A DNA stretch of 64,000 nt from JBNKHG01 sp050290225 (lineage in GTDB: Bacteria > Pseudomonadota > Gammaproteobacteria > Pseudomonadales > Cellvibrionaceae). The DNA is taken from assembly GCA_050290225.1 (NCBI GenBank), contig JBNKHG010000033.1:77955-141954 (forward strand), given 5' to 3'. This document shows positions 1 to 8,767 of this stretch, one piece after another (position 1 is the first letter of the stretch; each line of letters opens with the position of its first letter). A model generated the notes under the pieces. It saw only the letters and a list, made by a program, of their open reading frames with translations. It was not told the DNA's origin and did no database searches. Both the position numbers and the translations under genes were made by a program.

Positions 1-1127
1 TCCTGGTGGTCAGAACTGCCTGTATTATGTAAATATGGCGATACAAGCGCTCCGGTCTGCGCCGGGGCCTGAATCACACCATCGACAAATATCTTTGCGG
101 TAGCAACAGATATTCCCGGCTCCGTGGCAGCAACCGGGGTATCAAACTGACTGGCAAGACCATTGATATAAGCAACCACTTCTTTTGGATTTTCCGCTGC
201 CTCGGGAGAGATAACAGGCGCCAGGTTCGCGCGAACCGTTAGCTTGCCCTCGTCGCGCAATTGGGTAAACGCCACCAGGCTATCCTCACTGGCTGCAGCA
301 TCAAAAACGCTGGTTATACCCTGCGCATTGAGCGCCTGCATAGCCGCTTTCAAATCGGCCAGACTTTTCTTTCGCTGTTCTGCGTCAGACAATTTAGGCT
401 TGGCACTATTGACCATCCACATCGCGCCATCGAGGAAAATGCCGGTAGCCTTACCCGTTTTATCTCTGACAATTTTGCCGTCACTGGGGTCAGGCGAATC
501 GTCGGTAATACCTGCGACCTTTATTGCCTTGGAATTGGCAGCCATGGAGTGAAAATCACTGCCGGTAACAACAACAGGTCGATCCGTCGGTAAACGATCC
601 AATATTGCTGCCGTAAGATCTGCACCCTCCGGCTTCATTGCTTGACGAAACCAGCCCCGCACTTCCAACCAGCGATCAGACGGCGCTCCCTGCTCCTGAT
701 CCAGACAAGCGGTGATCATTGCCAAGGCTTCATCAACCGTCAGGCTCATATATTTGAGAGAACAACTGGTAAGCTGGGCACCGCCGCTTACCGGATGCAT
801 ATGACCGTCCACCAAACCTGGCATAAGCATTTTGCCGTTCAGGTCGATCACCTCGGTAGACTCGCCTACTAACCGGCTAACGTCCGCGTTTGAACCCAGC
901 GCAATAATTTTGCCGTTTTTAATAGCCACCGCGGCAACAACATCATTATTGTTATTGGCGGTATAAACACGCCCATTGTGAAAAACAGTATCTGCCGACA
1001 GCATGTCCATATCGGGCTTGGTGCTATAGGTACAGCCCCCCAAGGTGACGATCAGGAAGGTAATGGCAAGGAGTTGACTAACGTTGAGAAAGGCTAAAAC
1101 GACTCGAAAATTAAATCGAAATTCCAT
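1..1127 (-). CDS. Amidohydrolase (YtcJ-like), lipoprotein, C-terminus outside window
   Basis: The frame is open from an ATG at 1127 to the left edge, so only the N-terminal ~375 residues are visible. The start of the protein is hydrophobic and ends in a lipobox (LGGC), which predicts an outer- or inner-membrane lipoprotein. After it come the pattern FHNGRVYTAN and the metal-binding stretch LPGLVDGHMHP, the HxH motif of the amidohydrolase superfamily. The spacing and the later DGAMW segment fit the YtcJ/exoenzyme-regulatory type of metal-dependent hydrolase. Family members hydrolyse C-N or C-O bonds in small molecules; the substrate here is unknown. It is the first visible member of a catabolic neighbourhood with a TonB receptor and aromatic-degradation genes. 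The catalytic C-terminal metal ligands cannot be checked. Confidence 0.85.
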   Translation of the reverse strand, partial: MEFRFNFRVVLAFLNVSQLLAITFLIVTLGGCTYSTKPDMDMLSADTVFHNGRVYTANNNNDVVAAVAIKNGKIIALGSNADVSRLVGESTEVIDLNGKMLMPGLVDGHMHPVSGGAQLTSCSLKYMSLTVDEALAMITACLDQEQGAPSDRWLEVRGWFRQAMKPEGADLTAAILDRLPTDRPVVVTGSDFHSMAANSKAIKVAGITDDSPDPSDGKIVRDKTGKATGIFLDGAMWMVNSAKPKLSDAEQRKKSLADLKAAMQALNAQGITSVFDAAASEDSLVAFTQLRDEGKLTVRANLAPVISPEAAENPKEVVAYINGLASQFDTPVAATEPGISVATAKIFVDGVIQAPAQTGALVSPYLHNTGSSDHQ

Positions 1128-1203
1128 AAAAAGACCTTATTAATTCTTATATACTGGAATGAACTCTAGTTGCTTATAGCCCCGGCAAAGCCATCTTCCG
1201 GCC

Positions 1204-1515
1204 TCAATCGTTTAAATTGGCAGTCATAATACTAAACCCTGCACCAGCTAGATAACATAACCAATTTGGGGTAGATCGGGCCATTTCAGTATAGACCTCC
1301 TCCTGGGGCCAGTTTACAGGGCCGGCGTTGGCGGAATTGTGCAGCTCTTCCAGCAGTGCGGGATTAAAATAAAGCCTGGGCGCCACCGTATGAATCTGGT
1401 TGGCGACAATGGGTACGGTGCTGCGCAGGTTCGGATGGGCCGCCGCCGGGACCCGCAGAATATCGAACTGGATCAGCACTTCGGCGATTTTGCGGTGGGG
1501 ACGAACGCCCGCCAT
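1204..1515 (-). CDS. Hypothetical short ORF, possible gene fragment
   Basis: A 103-residue frame with plausible codon use (AHPNLRSTVPIVANQIHTVAPRLYFNPALL and following) lies between the amidohydrolase and the TonB receptor gene. I do not recognise the family. No clear ribosome-binding site precedes the ATG. The surrounding sequence shows continuing protein-like patterns in other frames, so it may be the 3' remnant of a larger decayed gene rather than an intact small protein. No signal peptide or membrane segment is visible. Confidence 0.35.
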   Translation of the reverse strand: MAGVRPHRKIAEVLIQFDILRVPAAAHPNLRSTVPIVANQIHTVAPRLYFNPALLEELHNSANAGPVNWPQEEVYTEMARSTPNWLCYLAGAGFSIMTANLND

Positions 1516-1649
1516 ACGCGGACGCCTCTTTACGCCAGTTGCAGCATCACTCGATCCAACCCGAAGATAAGTGGAACTTCCCCCCCTCCGAGCAGACCAG
1601 AATGAAGTTGGAACTGTAACCGCACAAATTCAAAACGAATCTAATCCTG

Positions 1650-3983
1650 CTACCTGTAGGTCACGGTAAGTCCAAATGTTCTCGGCCTGAACGTTCGGTA
1701 ATAATAGAGACTTGAACCGGCCACGTCGTGATCCTTCGATAGTACCGGTGCTTCATCTGTGAGGTTGCTTGCAAAAATGGAGAAATCCCACTTGTTTATC
1801 CGCAGCCCTACCCTGGCATTGGTTTGACGAGTTGCCGGGTCGAAGTCAAGATCCGGATCATAGGATAAATTCTGGGGATTGTGGCGCTTATCATTGCCAT
1901 CGTTGTGGCTACCATACTGATAAGCGGCATTTGCATACACTTCGTAGCTACCAAGCGGACGCAAGTATTCAATCATTAACGATAACTGCCATGGCGTTAT
2001 ATCCAGGCTGTCGCCCTTGGAAACAATAATTCCCGCCGGCGAGCTTATCGTCTTGTCGAACTCGGCATCCAGGTATCCAACGGCACCTGTTAACGACAGT
2101 TCATCAGTGAGCAGGGCATTGAACGATAACTCTATCCCCTTGCTCGTCGCTGACCCCAGGTTGTCCCTAAATCCATTGCCGGCACAACCACCCGGGTTCA
2201 CAAATTGCTGTATATCGTCCCATTGGATATAGAAAGCGCTGGCTTCCGTGCGAACGCTTCCACCCAGGAATCGGTTCTTGGCACCAATCTCGTAGCTCCA
2301 CAACTCGTCCGGCCCATAGGTTTCCGGCACCGGAATAGGGCTGCAGGAGTCGCCGGTCTGGGGATCCCTGAAAAGTGGAGGGTTAACACCTCCCGTGCGG
2401 AACCCTTTGCTGGCCGACATATAATACAGATCATCATCCGTCGGCTCATAGGTCAAACCTATTTTGGGTGTTACCGGATTATCCTTCTGCATGCCCGTCG
2501 TGGCCTGAATTTCAGGGCCGAAGCCGGGATAGTTCAGGGGAGCGCCGACAGTCCGGGTATATTCAAATTCAACCTCGCTATACCGCAGACCCAACATAAC
2601 CGAAATTTCATCTGTAACATGCCAATCGGCTTGCCCAAACAGGGCCCATTGCTTTTCCGTAGAATCATTGGCGGACGTAAAAATATATCTTCCCTCGGTC
2701 AGGGGAATTCCGAACACCAGTTCTATCGGAAAATAAGAAGCCGTATCCCGACCGTCGACATTTGTAAAGCCGCTTTGCTCCATCTTCGTATAGAACGCGC
2801 CAACGGTCCAGTCGATAGACGAGTCATCTTTTATAGAGCTTAGACGGATTTCCTGGCTGATGTTTTCCTGGTCAATTCCGGTTTCGCCCAACTCAGACTG
2901 ACCGGGAAGAAAAGGAACCGGAGGGATGACTCCGGCGAGAAAGGCCGTATTGAGGTTCGTATAATCCGCGGCGCCACTGCCTTCGCGATCAAAATGGGAG
3001 GTAACACTCACCAACTCCGCTTTTTCCAATTGATAGTTAGCAGTAATGCTTGATAGCAGGTACTCATCTTCGGAAGGTTGCGAAGCTGCCGCTCCATTGT
3101 AGAAATCCCCGTCGTCCGGGTCTGATATCAGGCTCCAGAGCGTCGACGTATCATCGGATTCGTAGCTCTGGTAGAAGATGGAAGGAATCACTCTCAGACG
3201 GTCATTTGCCTGAAACATGAACGCGATCTTAGCGGCTTCTATCTCGGCGCTATTGGTGTCGGACGATTCCTCACTTCCGAAAGACTGCGTGGCATTCAAT
3301 ACCGCGCGGTCTACCCAGCCACCTTGTTTACGACGCCAAACGCTTCCCCTCAGGCCGACAACGTTGTCCACAACCGGTAGATTTACTGCAACGCCGGCCT
3401 CGTATACCGGTTCCCCCCCGGAAGTTGCCGCGTACTCGCCCCGGCCGTAGAGTTCCGTGTCGGTTGCACTGGGTGTCGGAGTGATAAAGCGCACCGTTCC
3501 TCCCTGTGATCCGGCGCCGTACAGCGTGCCCTGGGGACCACGAAGCACCTCGACACGCTCCAGATCGAAAACATATGGATAGCCTGTACCGAAAGTCGTT
3601 TGAATGTTCTGTCTGGCCTGGATAGGCACCTCATCAATATAGATCCCAGTCGTTGAGGCGCCAGAATCGGTCTGAATACCACGTATCGAAATGTCTGTAC
3701 TGGTATTTCCCCCGAATGAGGATTCACTGAACTTCACCCCTGGAGTAATAAGTGCTATATCTTCAATATTACGTATACCCCGCCGATCCATTGACTCTGC
3801 AGTGAATGCAGCCACACTGATCGGGACCCTCCCCAATGACGTCTCACGTTTAGACGCCGTTACGATTATTTCTTCTAATATTCGTCCGGTTTCAACGGCC
3901 CCAATTTCTGCTGCTGAGGCGTAACCCGCCCCGGAGTTCGCCAGCGTGGCTATGACCAACATTCTTATCTTGGTTGATTTCAT
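1650..3983 (-). CDS. TonB-dependent outer-membrane receptor
   Basis: A 777-residue protein with an N-terminal signal peptide cleaved near YASA-AEI and a TonB-box-like segment EEIIVTASKR at about residues 37-46. A plug domain follows (SIRGIQTDSG, DEVPIQARQ, VEVLRGPQGTLYGAGSQGGTVRF, about residues 50-170), then a long beta-barrel ending in TFGLTVTYR. The length is normal for the sphingomonad-type receptors that import plant- or lignin-derived aromatics. It faces the same way as the MarR and SnoaL genes. The 800-bp leader upstream contains a MarR-like half-site at 4299-4319. The likely role is energised uptake of the substrate degraded by the neighbouring enzymes; this assignment to a substrate is inference. 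Confidence 0.93.
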   Translation of the reverse strand: MKSTKIRMLVIATLANSGAGYASAAEIGAVETGRILEEIIVTASKRETSLGRVPISVAAFTAESMDRRGIRNIEDIALITPGVKFSESSFGGNTSTDISIRGIQTDSGASTTGIYIDEVPIQARQNIQTTFGTGYPYVFDLERVEVLRGPQGTLYGAGSQGGTVRFITPTPSATDTELYGRGEYAATSGGEPVYEAGVAVNLPVVDNVVGLRGSVWRRKQGGWVDRAVLNATQSFGSEESSDTNSAEIEAAKIAFMFQANDRLRVIPSIFYQSYESDDTSTLWSLISDPDDGDFYNGAAASQPSEDEYLLSSITANYQLEKAELVSVTSHFDREGSGAADYTNLNTAFLAGVIPPVPFLPGQSELGETGIDQENISQEIRLSSIKDDSSIDWTVGAFYTKMEQSGFTNVDGRDTASYFPIELVFGIPLTEGRYIFTSANDSTEKQWALFGQADWHVTDEISVMLGLRYSEVEFEYTRTVGAPLNYPGFGPEIQATTGMQKDNPVTPKIGLTYEPTDDDLYYMSASKGFRTGGVNPPLFRDPQTGDSCSPIPVPETYGPDELWSYEIGAKNRFLGGSVRTEASAFYIQWDDIQQFVNPGGCAGNGFRDNLGSATSKGIELSFNALLTDELSLTGAVGYLDAEFDKTISSPAGIIVSKGDSLDITPWQLSLMIEYLRPLGSYEVYANAAYQYGSHNDGNDKRHNPQNLSYDPDLDFDPATRQTNARVGLRINKWDFSIFASNLTDEAPVLSKDHDVAGSSLYYYRTFRPRTFGLTVTYR

Positions 3984-4298
3984 AAAAATAACCCCATCTC
4001 GGTTCTGGAATCTTGCCTATGCAGTACTACCACTCTCTCTTTACAAAAACAGAATGTATTACCCATCGATCAACCTGAGAACACCCGCACCACCTTGATT
4101 CTGCTTTTATAAACTATTTCCTGCGCCAAAATAGTTGTTTTTTACCAATGTTGACTTTCCAATGACGTGAATTACACGCTCCCCTTACACCGCAGCGGGG
4201 CCGGTAACCGGCACCATTGCACACTTGCCTTGAGCAATGAAACCTCTCTCGCTCTTTCGAAGGCCTGCGTACAAAAATCCCGCCTGAAATAATGTTGG

Positions 4299-4319
4299 TA
4301 GTCTAACTATTAGGCTCTA
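4299..4319. promoter_or_regulatory. Possible MarR-type operator upstream of the TonB receptor
   Basis: The interval contains TCTAACTAT, nine bases identical to one arm of the perfect palindrome at 10226-10247. It is followed by an imperfect inverted copy (TTAGGCT). This is a weaker site than the one at 10226, about 315 bp upstream of the receptor start. If real it would place TonB uptake under the MarR protein encoded at 5881-6402. Confidence 0.4.
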
Positions 4320-4733
4320 TATTTATCATTGACAAACCTCATAGTCAAGACACGTGACGGCAAATAAACGGCTAATTCAGAATCACTGCAAGTGATCGGA
4401 TTAAAATCCCCAGTGGTTCACGCGGGAAGTTCGGTGACTAAGAAGCACAGCCAAAGCGCTCAGATCAAGGCGGGGAAGCACAGAAATAGTGACGCTATTT
4501 CAAGTTTTCCAAACGCTGAACTGAGCGCTCTGGCGCAGAGAACAGTTACCTAGTTTTACGCATGGCCCACTAGTGCAGCAGGCAGCTACAGAAACCTGGC
4601 CGATTGCCGAAAAAATATCGACGTGGCATCTGCGGCGTTAACAATGGCTTCAAAATGCTCATTTACTCTATGTAAACTCCACTTTTTGACTCGCGTCATC
4701 CATGACGCTCGGCCCTCGGCCAGCGGAACTGCC

Positions 4734-4755
4734 CAAAGCCGCTCCTGCGGCTTTG
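4734..4755. terminator. Perfect hairpin downstream of the tandem SnoaL gene
   Basis: Arms CAAAGCCGC and GCGGCTTTG (9 bp) enclose the loop TCCT. It lies about 30 bp past the stop codon of the minus-strand gene at 4784. No T-run follows on the minus strand, so if it ends transcription it is not a classical intrinsic terminator. It could also be a repeat-type hairpin. Confidence 0.4.
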
Positions 4756-4783
4756 TCGGCCATTTTGGCCTCGTTTAAAGCGC

Positions 4784-5785
4784 CTACTTTTGGTGAATCC
4801 GCTGCCTCGAAAACGTTTTTTCAGCAGCCTGCCAGCCGGAAAATGGATCTACACCATCGAAGATCTTGCCTATCTTGCCGTTGACGAGCTGATAGCCAAC
4901 TTCTCCCCTCAAGGAATACTTACCAGGAGCATAGGGATGACCACCAATATCCGGGATATTCACGTGCACCGTTAACGTGTTGGTAAGATCCACGAAGAAC
5001 CACCCCTTTTCATATCGGAAGCCATGAATTTTTATGTCCTCGCTTACCGACTTCCAAAGGCTTCCAAAGAACTCGAACAACTGCTTCCTGCTGGTCAACC
5101 GTGGCAGCGATTGGCTGACAAACTGAACATCCTCCGCCAAAAAGCGCCGCAGGCACTCTATATCCTTTCCAGTAAAACAAGAGGCGTACTGATTGTAGGC
5201 AGCTTCCAGTGCTTCCTTCACAAGTGGGGTTGGTATCCCCTCAAAATCATTCGCCGGGAAGGGACCGGCACTCTTTTTTGTTAATCTTGAAACCCTTTCG
5301 AAAGCGCGTATCGACTTTATGAATCCATCTTCGATGCCGTATATGAGGACATCTCGTACAATCCGATGGTCTCCGCGATCCAACTTGACGACGGAATCTG
5401 AGTCGGGATCCTTCCTTGCAAGTAGCTCCACGGTCAGATCCACCATCATGATTCCGCTGTCGTTGTCTATAGCAACGGCATTCTGCCAAATACGCTCGTC
5501 AATCCGCGACCAGGTTTTTTCATAGAATTCCAGTATTTCGGCCTTGCCAACAAGCACTCCTCCTTCACCCCGATCGAAAACGATGTCGTCACTATAAAAG
5601 TCCACAAACCGTGGATCCTGAGCATTGAATCTCGCGATATAGGTAAGATATCGCTCCTCGGTCATGCGCGGATCGCTTGGGCTATTTACACAGGGCACCT
5701 TTTCAGCGCGCTCGCCACCAAATGCCTGTAGCGATATGACAAGAAGAAGAGTAAGTCCAGGAATCATAGCTACCCGCAAACCCAT
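4784..5785 (-). CDS. Exported protein with two SnoaL/NTF2-like domains
   Basis: The frame can begin at a GTG at 5881 that overlaps the MarR stop by one base (365 residues). The ATG at 5785 (333 residues) directly precedes a good signal peptide, MGLRVAMIPGLTLLLVISLQ, so I prefer it. Two tandem NTF2-fold (SnoaL-like) domains follow. The first runs from about MTEERYLTYIARFNAQDP to IKSIRAFERVS, and the second from LEAAYNQYASCFTGKD to IGKIFDGVDPF. SnoaL-fold enzymes catalyse cofactor-free eliminations, isomerisations and aldol reactions. In sphingomonads an NTF2-fold diarylpropane lyase (LdpA) makes lignostilbenes. The position beside a lignostilbene-dioxygenase-like gene suggests an analogous role, but an exported tandem form would be unusual. 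Function is inferred from context only. Confidence 0.75.
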   Translation of the reverse strand: MGLRVAMIPGLTLLLVISLQAFGGERAEKVPCVNSPSDPRMTEERYLTYIARFNAQDPRFVDFYSDDIVFDRGEGGVLVGKAEILEFYEKTWSRIDERIWQNAVAIDNDSGIMMVDLTVELLARKDPDSDSVVKLDRGDHRIVRDVLIYGIEDGFIKSIRAFERVSRLTKKSAGPFPANDFEGIPTPLVKEALEAAYNQYASCFTGKDIECLRRFLAEDVQFVSQSLPRLTSRKQLFEFFGSLWKSVSEDIKIHGFRYEKGWFFVDLTNTLTVHVNIPDIGGHPYAPGKYSLRGEVGYQLVNGKIGKIFDGVDPFSGWQAAEKTFSRQRIHQK

Positions 5786-5880
5786 GCCGCCCCGACACGT
5801 CACCTCATTGCGTATAGCATCAATGACGGGAAAGTCCCGAGGCGAGGAACTGTTTCGAATGTAGTGATATACACAACTCA

Positions 5881-6402
5881 CTAACCGACGGCACCACCCT
5901 TTTTATTGGACGATGCTGGATTAAAGCTTGAAGTGGAAGGCCAACTCACGGGGGTTCGCGAATCCTCATTCAGCGACACTACCAACTTCTTGAGTAAATG
6001 AAGGAATGTATCTGCTTCCCCGGGAGAAAAGGCGCGTAATATTTCATCTTTACTCTTTTCAGTAATCTTTACCGCTTTGAGAAATACAGAACGCCCCTTC
6101 GGAGTGAACTTGAGCAACTTTCTCCGGCGATCAACCGCAGATTGTTTGCGCACAATATAGCCATTCTCGTCCAGCGAGCGAAGCACGATCGTTGCCGTCG
6201 ACCTGTCAATTCCCAGTAAACCACTAAGTGTAATCTGGTCGATATCCGGGTACTCGTTCAATATACTAAGTGCAGCGAACTGGGTCGGGGAAATGTTCAA
6301 CTCCCCGACCGCAGTTTCAAAGATCGACGTGGCGATTTGCTGGGCCCGGCGAACCATGAAACCCGGTCGCGAATACAACTCGTCTAATGAAGGTATTTTC
6401 AC
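5881..6402 (-). CDS. MarR-family transcriptional regulator
   Basis: A 173-residue protein with the winged-helix core of MarR regulators: SPTQFAALSILNEYPDIDQITLSGLLG, DRSTATIVLRSLDENGYIVRK, then the wing residues DRRRKLLKFTPKG. These correspond to roughly residues 38-115. MarR repressors of aromatic catabolism commonly respond to phenolic or aryl-CoA ligands. The gene lies between the two SnoaL genes, and its stop codon overlaps the alternative GTG start of the tandem SnoaL gene, suggesting co-transcription. A perfect 10-bp-arm palindrome at 10226-10247 and a weaker copy near 4300 are candidate binding sites. The C-terminal ~30 residues (after SLNEDSR) are low complexity and not part of the fold. 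Confidence 0.92.
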   Translation of the reverse strand: MKIPSLDELYSRPGFMVRRAQQIATSIFETAVGELNISPTQFAALSILNEYPDIDQITLSGLLGIDRSTATIVLRSLDENGYIVRKQSAVDRRRKLLKFTPKGRSVFLKAVKITEKSKDEILRAFSPGEADTFLHLLKKLVVSLNEDSRTPVSWPSTSSFNPASSNKKGGAVG

Positions 6403-6567
6403 TGTACTGCATCCCTCTTGTTAGAAATCGATGACCAGGCCGTTGAGAAACTATCCGCGCCGCCATTGTGGCGTTAAATACCCGTTGGAAATAGTTACGA
6501 ATTACCTATGACCTGCCTTTAGGTCCAGTACGCATCGGATAGGAAGTCTTGACAGCCACAACAAAAC

Positions 6568-7107
6568 TCACCATCCAGGGTTGGGCATTCCCGCCTTGGC
6601 GCGCCCCTCCAGGCCTTCGTTGAATATATTTCGATACTTGAAATACCACTTTCCGTCAATTTTAACAAGTTTATCCTCGTAGTGCCCAAAGAGCAGGACC
6701 TTGGTCTTATCCCTACTCGCCGTTGGATTACTGAGCTGGAACCAATAGGAGACAGCCTTGGCTTCATTGCCTTCCACGTCGATAGCCTGATTGGTAACAA
6801 AATGGCGCACCGCGGCGGGCCACGTCCCCTTTTCCGCATTGCGAGTTTGGTCGTAGGTATCGGAGTCGAGCCAATCACGAATGGCCTTTCGGCCCTTTAT
6901 CTCTCCACGAGCCCAGTGAAAAACGCCATCGGGAGAAAACGTGGATGCAAATGTTTCGGGATCACGAAAATCAAGTGCATGGGAATAGCGTGCCATCAGG
7001 TTCATAATCTCCGCTCGATCCTCTCCATAGGTGGCAGGTTCATGGGTGACAGCGTCGCATGAAACAATGGCGACTAATGATAGAACTACAACTATTCTAC
7101 TGATCAT
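6568..7107 (-). CDS. SnoaL-like (NTF2-fold) lipoprotein
   Basis: A 179-residue protein whose hydrophobic N-terminus ends in a likely lipobox (AIVSC, Cys18). It is followed by one NTF2-fold domain of SnoaL_4 type: RAEIMNLMARYSHALDFRDPETFASTFSPDGVF, GRKAIRDWL, RHFVTNQAIDVEGNEA, DGKWYFKYR. The start codon lies two bases after the stop of the lignostilbene-dioxygenase-like gene, so the two are almost certainly co-transcribed and perhaps translationally coupled. NTF2-fold lyases that remove formaldehyde from diarylpropane diols are known partners of lignostilbene dioxygenases in sphingomonads. Here the protein appears membrane-anchored outside the cytoplasm, which would be new if it has that activity. 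Catalysis is not proven by any motif I can name. Confidence 0.82.
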   Translation of the reverse strand: MISRIVVVLSLVAIVSCDAVTHEPATYGEDRAEIMNLMARYSHALDFRDPETFASTFSPDGVFHWARGEIKGRKAIRDWLDSDTYDQTRNAEKGTWPAAVRHFVTNQAIDVEGNEAKAVSYWFQLSNPTASRDKTKVLLFGHYEDKLVKIDGKWYFKYRNIFNEGLEGRAKAGMPNPGW

Positions 7108-7109
7108 TA

Positions 7110-8600
7110 TTAACTCCTATCTTCTTGGGATGTGTCAGAAAGCTCCAGATCGGAGATCCAGTTCCCGTGCAGGCCGTTACGCAACCTGGTTGGCAGCTTT
7201 ACCGTACAGATCGGCCCGTCACTGATGTGTTTTGCGTCCAATATCAACAGATCAGTCGCCATTTGGTCATATCGGTTGCACAGCCCCATCAGGTAACCGT
7301 CTCCTTCTGCCGCGTCATCGGCGCGCGGCACAAAGACCGGCTCCTGCAAACCCGACACCGGACCGCAATACCACTGCTTACTAATACCCGTGCTTATGTC
7401 AACGTGGCCCCAGCCGTTAAAAAACATGCCGGTTATGCTTCCGGTACAGCTCGAGTCCAGCGGCAGTCGCGGATCGCTTATGCAGAGAAAACCCTGGGTG
7501 TGTTGGTGGCAGGCATATCGATCGTCAATTCTGGGGAACTCCCCGACGAATTGAGTCAACCTTTCGGATTTCCATGTATTGGCTCGCGAATCCATATCGA
7601 TTGTCCAGCGCGTGAGACGGGCCTCAGCACCTTTTCTATCGAAGGGAGCTCCGGTGACATCGGGAAAAAAGGGGAACATATTGCTTTTGCCAACCGGGGT
7701 ATCCACATAGATCCTGCGGCCATCGTTAAATGCATTCAGGATGTGGGAACAAAACTGCGTGGGCGACTTGAACAGCCGTAGATCGTCAGCCTGTCCATAC
7801 CTTGGAAGTACCGCCAGGTACGTCGGATAGGCACTATCCCAACCAAAGACGGGTAAATGCTGCTTGGCTCGCTCCCAACTGGATGTCACAGGCACGACCG
7901 GGAAAACCACATAGTCCTCTGTCACCGCGAAGTCGTGCATCAAATTCGCATAGGGAACCTGAAACCAGGTTTCGTGCACAATTTTACCCAAGCGATCAAT
8001 GACATAGTACGCCACATCAGGTGTCCCGATTCCCTTTGCGTGGTACCCAAAACCAAACATTTCTCCGGTCTGCCGGTCAATCTTGGGGTGCGCGGTGAAA
8101 GTGGGACAGGTAAGCTTGCCGCCAAAATCTGTCTCTCCGACGGTTTCCAGGGTATCCGGGTCCATCAGAATCGGGCGGCTGTCCTCCTTGAGTGCGTAGA
8201 GAGTGCCACCGTGAAATACGATATTTGTATTGGCAGTTCCGGGGCTTATATCCCGGACACTGGGGTCATTGGTGAGAGGGTTTCGATACTGACCGAACAA
8301 ACCCCGGCCTGCCTTTTGCTCGGCGAGGAACCTTGGTGTCCTGGCGTAACGAGAGCGAAAACTGACCCTTCCATTTGCGAATCGAAATCGGGAAATCAAT
8401 CCATCCCCATTGAAATAGATATCATCGCCCAGCATCGGAGGATAATGCGGGTCAGGGCGAACACTGTAAAATGCCCCTGAAATTCCCGGAAGCTCGCCTT
8501 CGACCTCGAGATCGTCTATGTCGATCTCCATGCGGGATGGTTTGTTAAATCCGGTGAATATAGGAAGCTCTGGAAATGTCTTCATTGCAGGTACCGCCAC
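7110..8600 (-). CDS. Carotenoid-oxygenase-family enzyme, probable lignostilbene alpha,beta-dioxygenase
   Basis: A 496-residue, apparently cytosolic protein. The four iron-binding histidines of the family are present: His171 (FTAHP), His222 (LMHDFAV), His286 (CSHILNAF) and His478 (GLHGNW). Relative to the characterised 4-hydroxystilbene-cleaving enzymes (NOV1, LsdA; Phe59, Tyr101, Lys134) the residues Phe63, Tyr105 and Lys138 occur with a constant +4 offset. That points to cleavage of a phenolic stilbene into two benzaldehydes rather than of a carotenoid. The family uses Fe(II) and O2. It is transcribed with the SnoaL lipoprotein and divergently from an aldehyde dehydrogenase, which would oxidise the aldehyde products. 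The start could also be Met6 (8585). The residue comparison relies on remembered numbering of the reference enzymes. Confidence 0.9.
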   Translation of the reverse strand: MAVPAMKTFPELPIFTGFNKPSRMEIDIDDLEVEGELPGISGAFYSVRPDPHYPPMLGDDIYFNGDGLISRFRFANGRVSFRSRYARTPRFLAEQKAGRGLFGQYRNPLTNDPSVRDISPGTANTNIVFHGGTLYALKEDSRPILMDPDTLETVGETDFGGKLTCPTFTAHPKIDRQTGEMFGFGYHAKGIGTPDVAYYVIDRLGKIVHETWFQVPYANLMHDFAVTEDYVVFPVVPVTSSWERAKQHLPVFGWDSAYPTYLAVLPRYGQADDLRLFKSPTQFCSHILNAFNDGRRIYVDTPVGKSNMFPFFPDVTGAPFDRKGAEARLTRWTIDMDSRANTWKSERLTQFVGEFPRIDDRYACHQHTQGFLCISDPRLPLDSSCTGSITGMFFNGWGHVDISTGISKQWYCGPVSGLQEPVFVPRADDAAEGDGYLMGLCNRYDQMATDLLILDAKHISDGPICTVKLPTRLRNGLHGNWISDLELSDTSQEDRS

Positions 8601-8767
8601 GCTGGCATTATCAAGTCACGCCCATTATAATCAGTGTTCCAACAATATTTCAAACTATAACACACCCAAAGCGTACGCAAGCTTCCCTCTCACCACTGGT
8701 GGTGGCGTGAATACGCAAAAGCCATTTTGGCAACAGTTGTCACTTTAAGGCACCGACGAGGTCCCAT
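8601..8767. promoter_or_regulatory. Divergent promoter region, dioxygenase and aldehyde dehydrogenase
   Basis: A 167-bp gap between head-to-head genes must contain both promoters. The AT-rich centre around 8630-8665 (cattataat, caatatttcaaactataac) is the likely core. I see no copy of the palindrome found at 10226 here, so control of these two genes by the MarR protein is not directly supported at this spot. Confidence 0.55.

Larger units (their letters stand above)
3984..4783. other. Long intergenic region upstream of the TonB receptor
   Basis: About 800 bp without a convincing gene on either strand. It contains a MarR-like site (4299-4319) and a strong hairpin (4734-4755). Stretches around 4430-4560 and 4640-4720 look like dispersed intergenic repeat material rather than coding sequence. 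The receptor promoter must lie in the part nearest 3984, but I cannot fix the -35 and -10 boxes with confidence. Confidence 0.5.

Noticed and set aside
2205..2843. 212-codon plus-strand open frame
   Set aside because: It lies entirely opposite the TonB receptor gene, whose plug and barrel motifs are clear, and it has no family resemblance.
7125..8480. Two plus-strand frames of more than 200 codons
   Set aside because: Both are antisense to the dioxygenase gene, which has all four iron histidines; they are shadows of its codon bias.
7110..8600. Reading the dioxygenase as a carotenoid- or retinal-forming enzyme
   Set aside because: No rhodopsin or carotenoid genes are near, the neighbours are aromatic-acid genes, and the stilbene-pocket residues are present.
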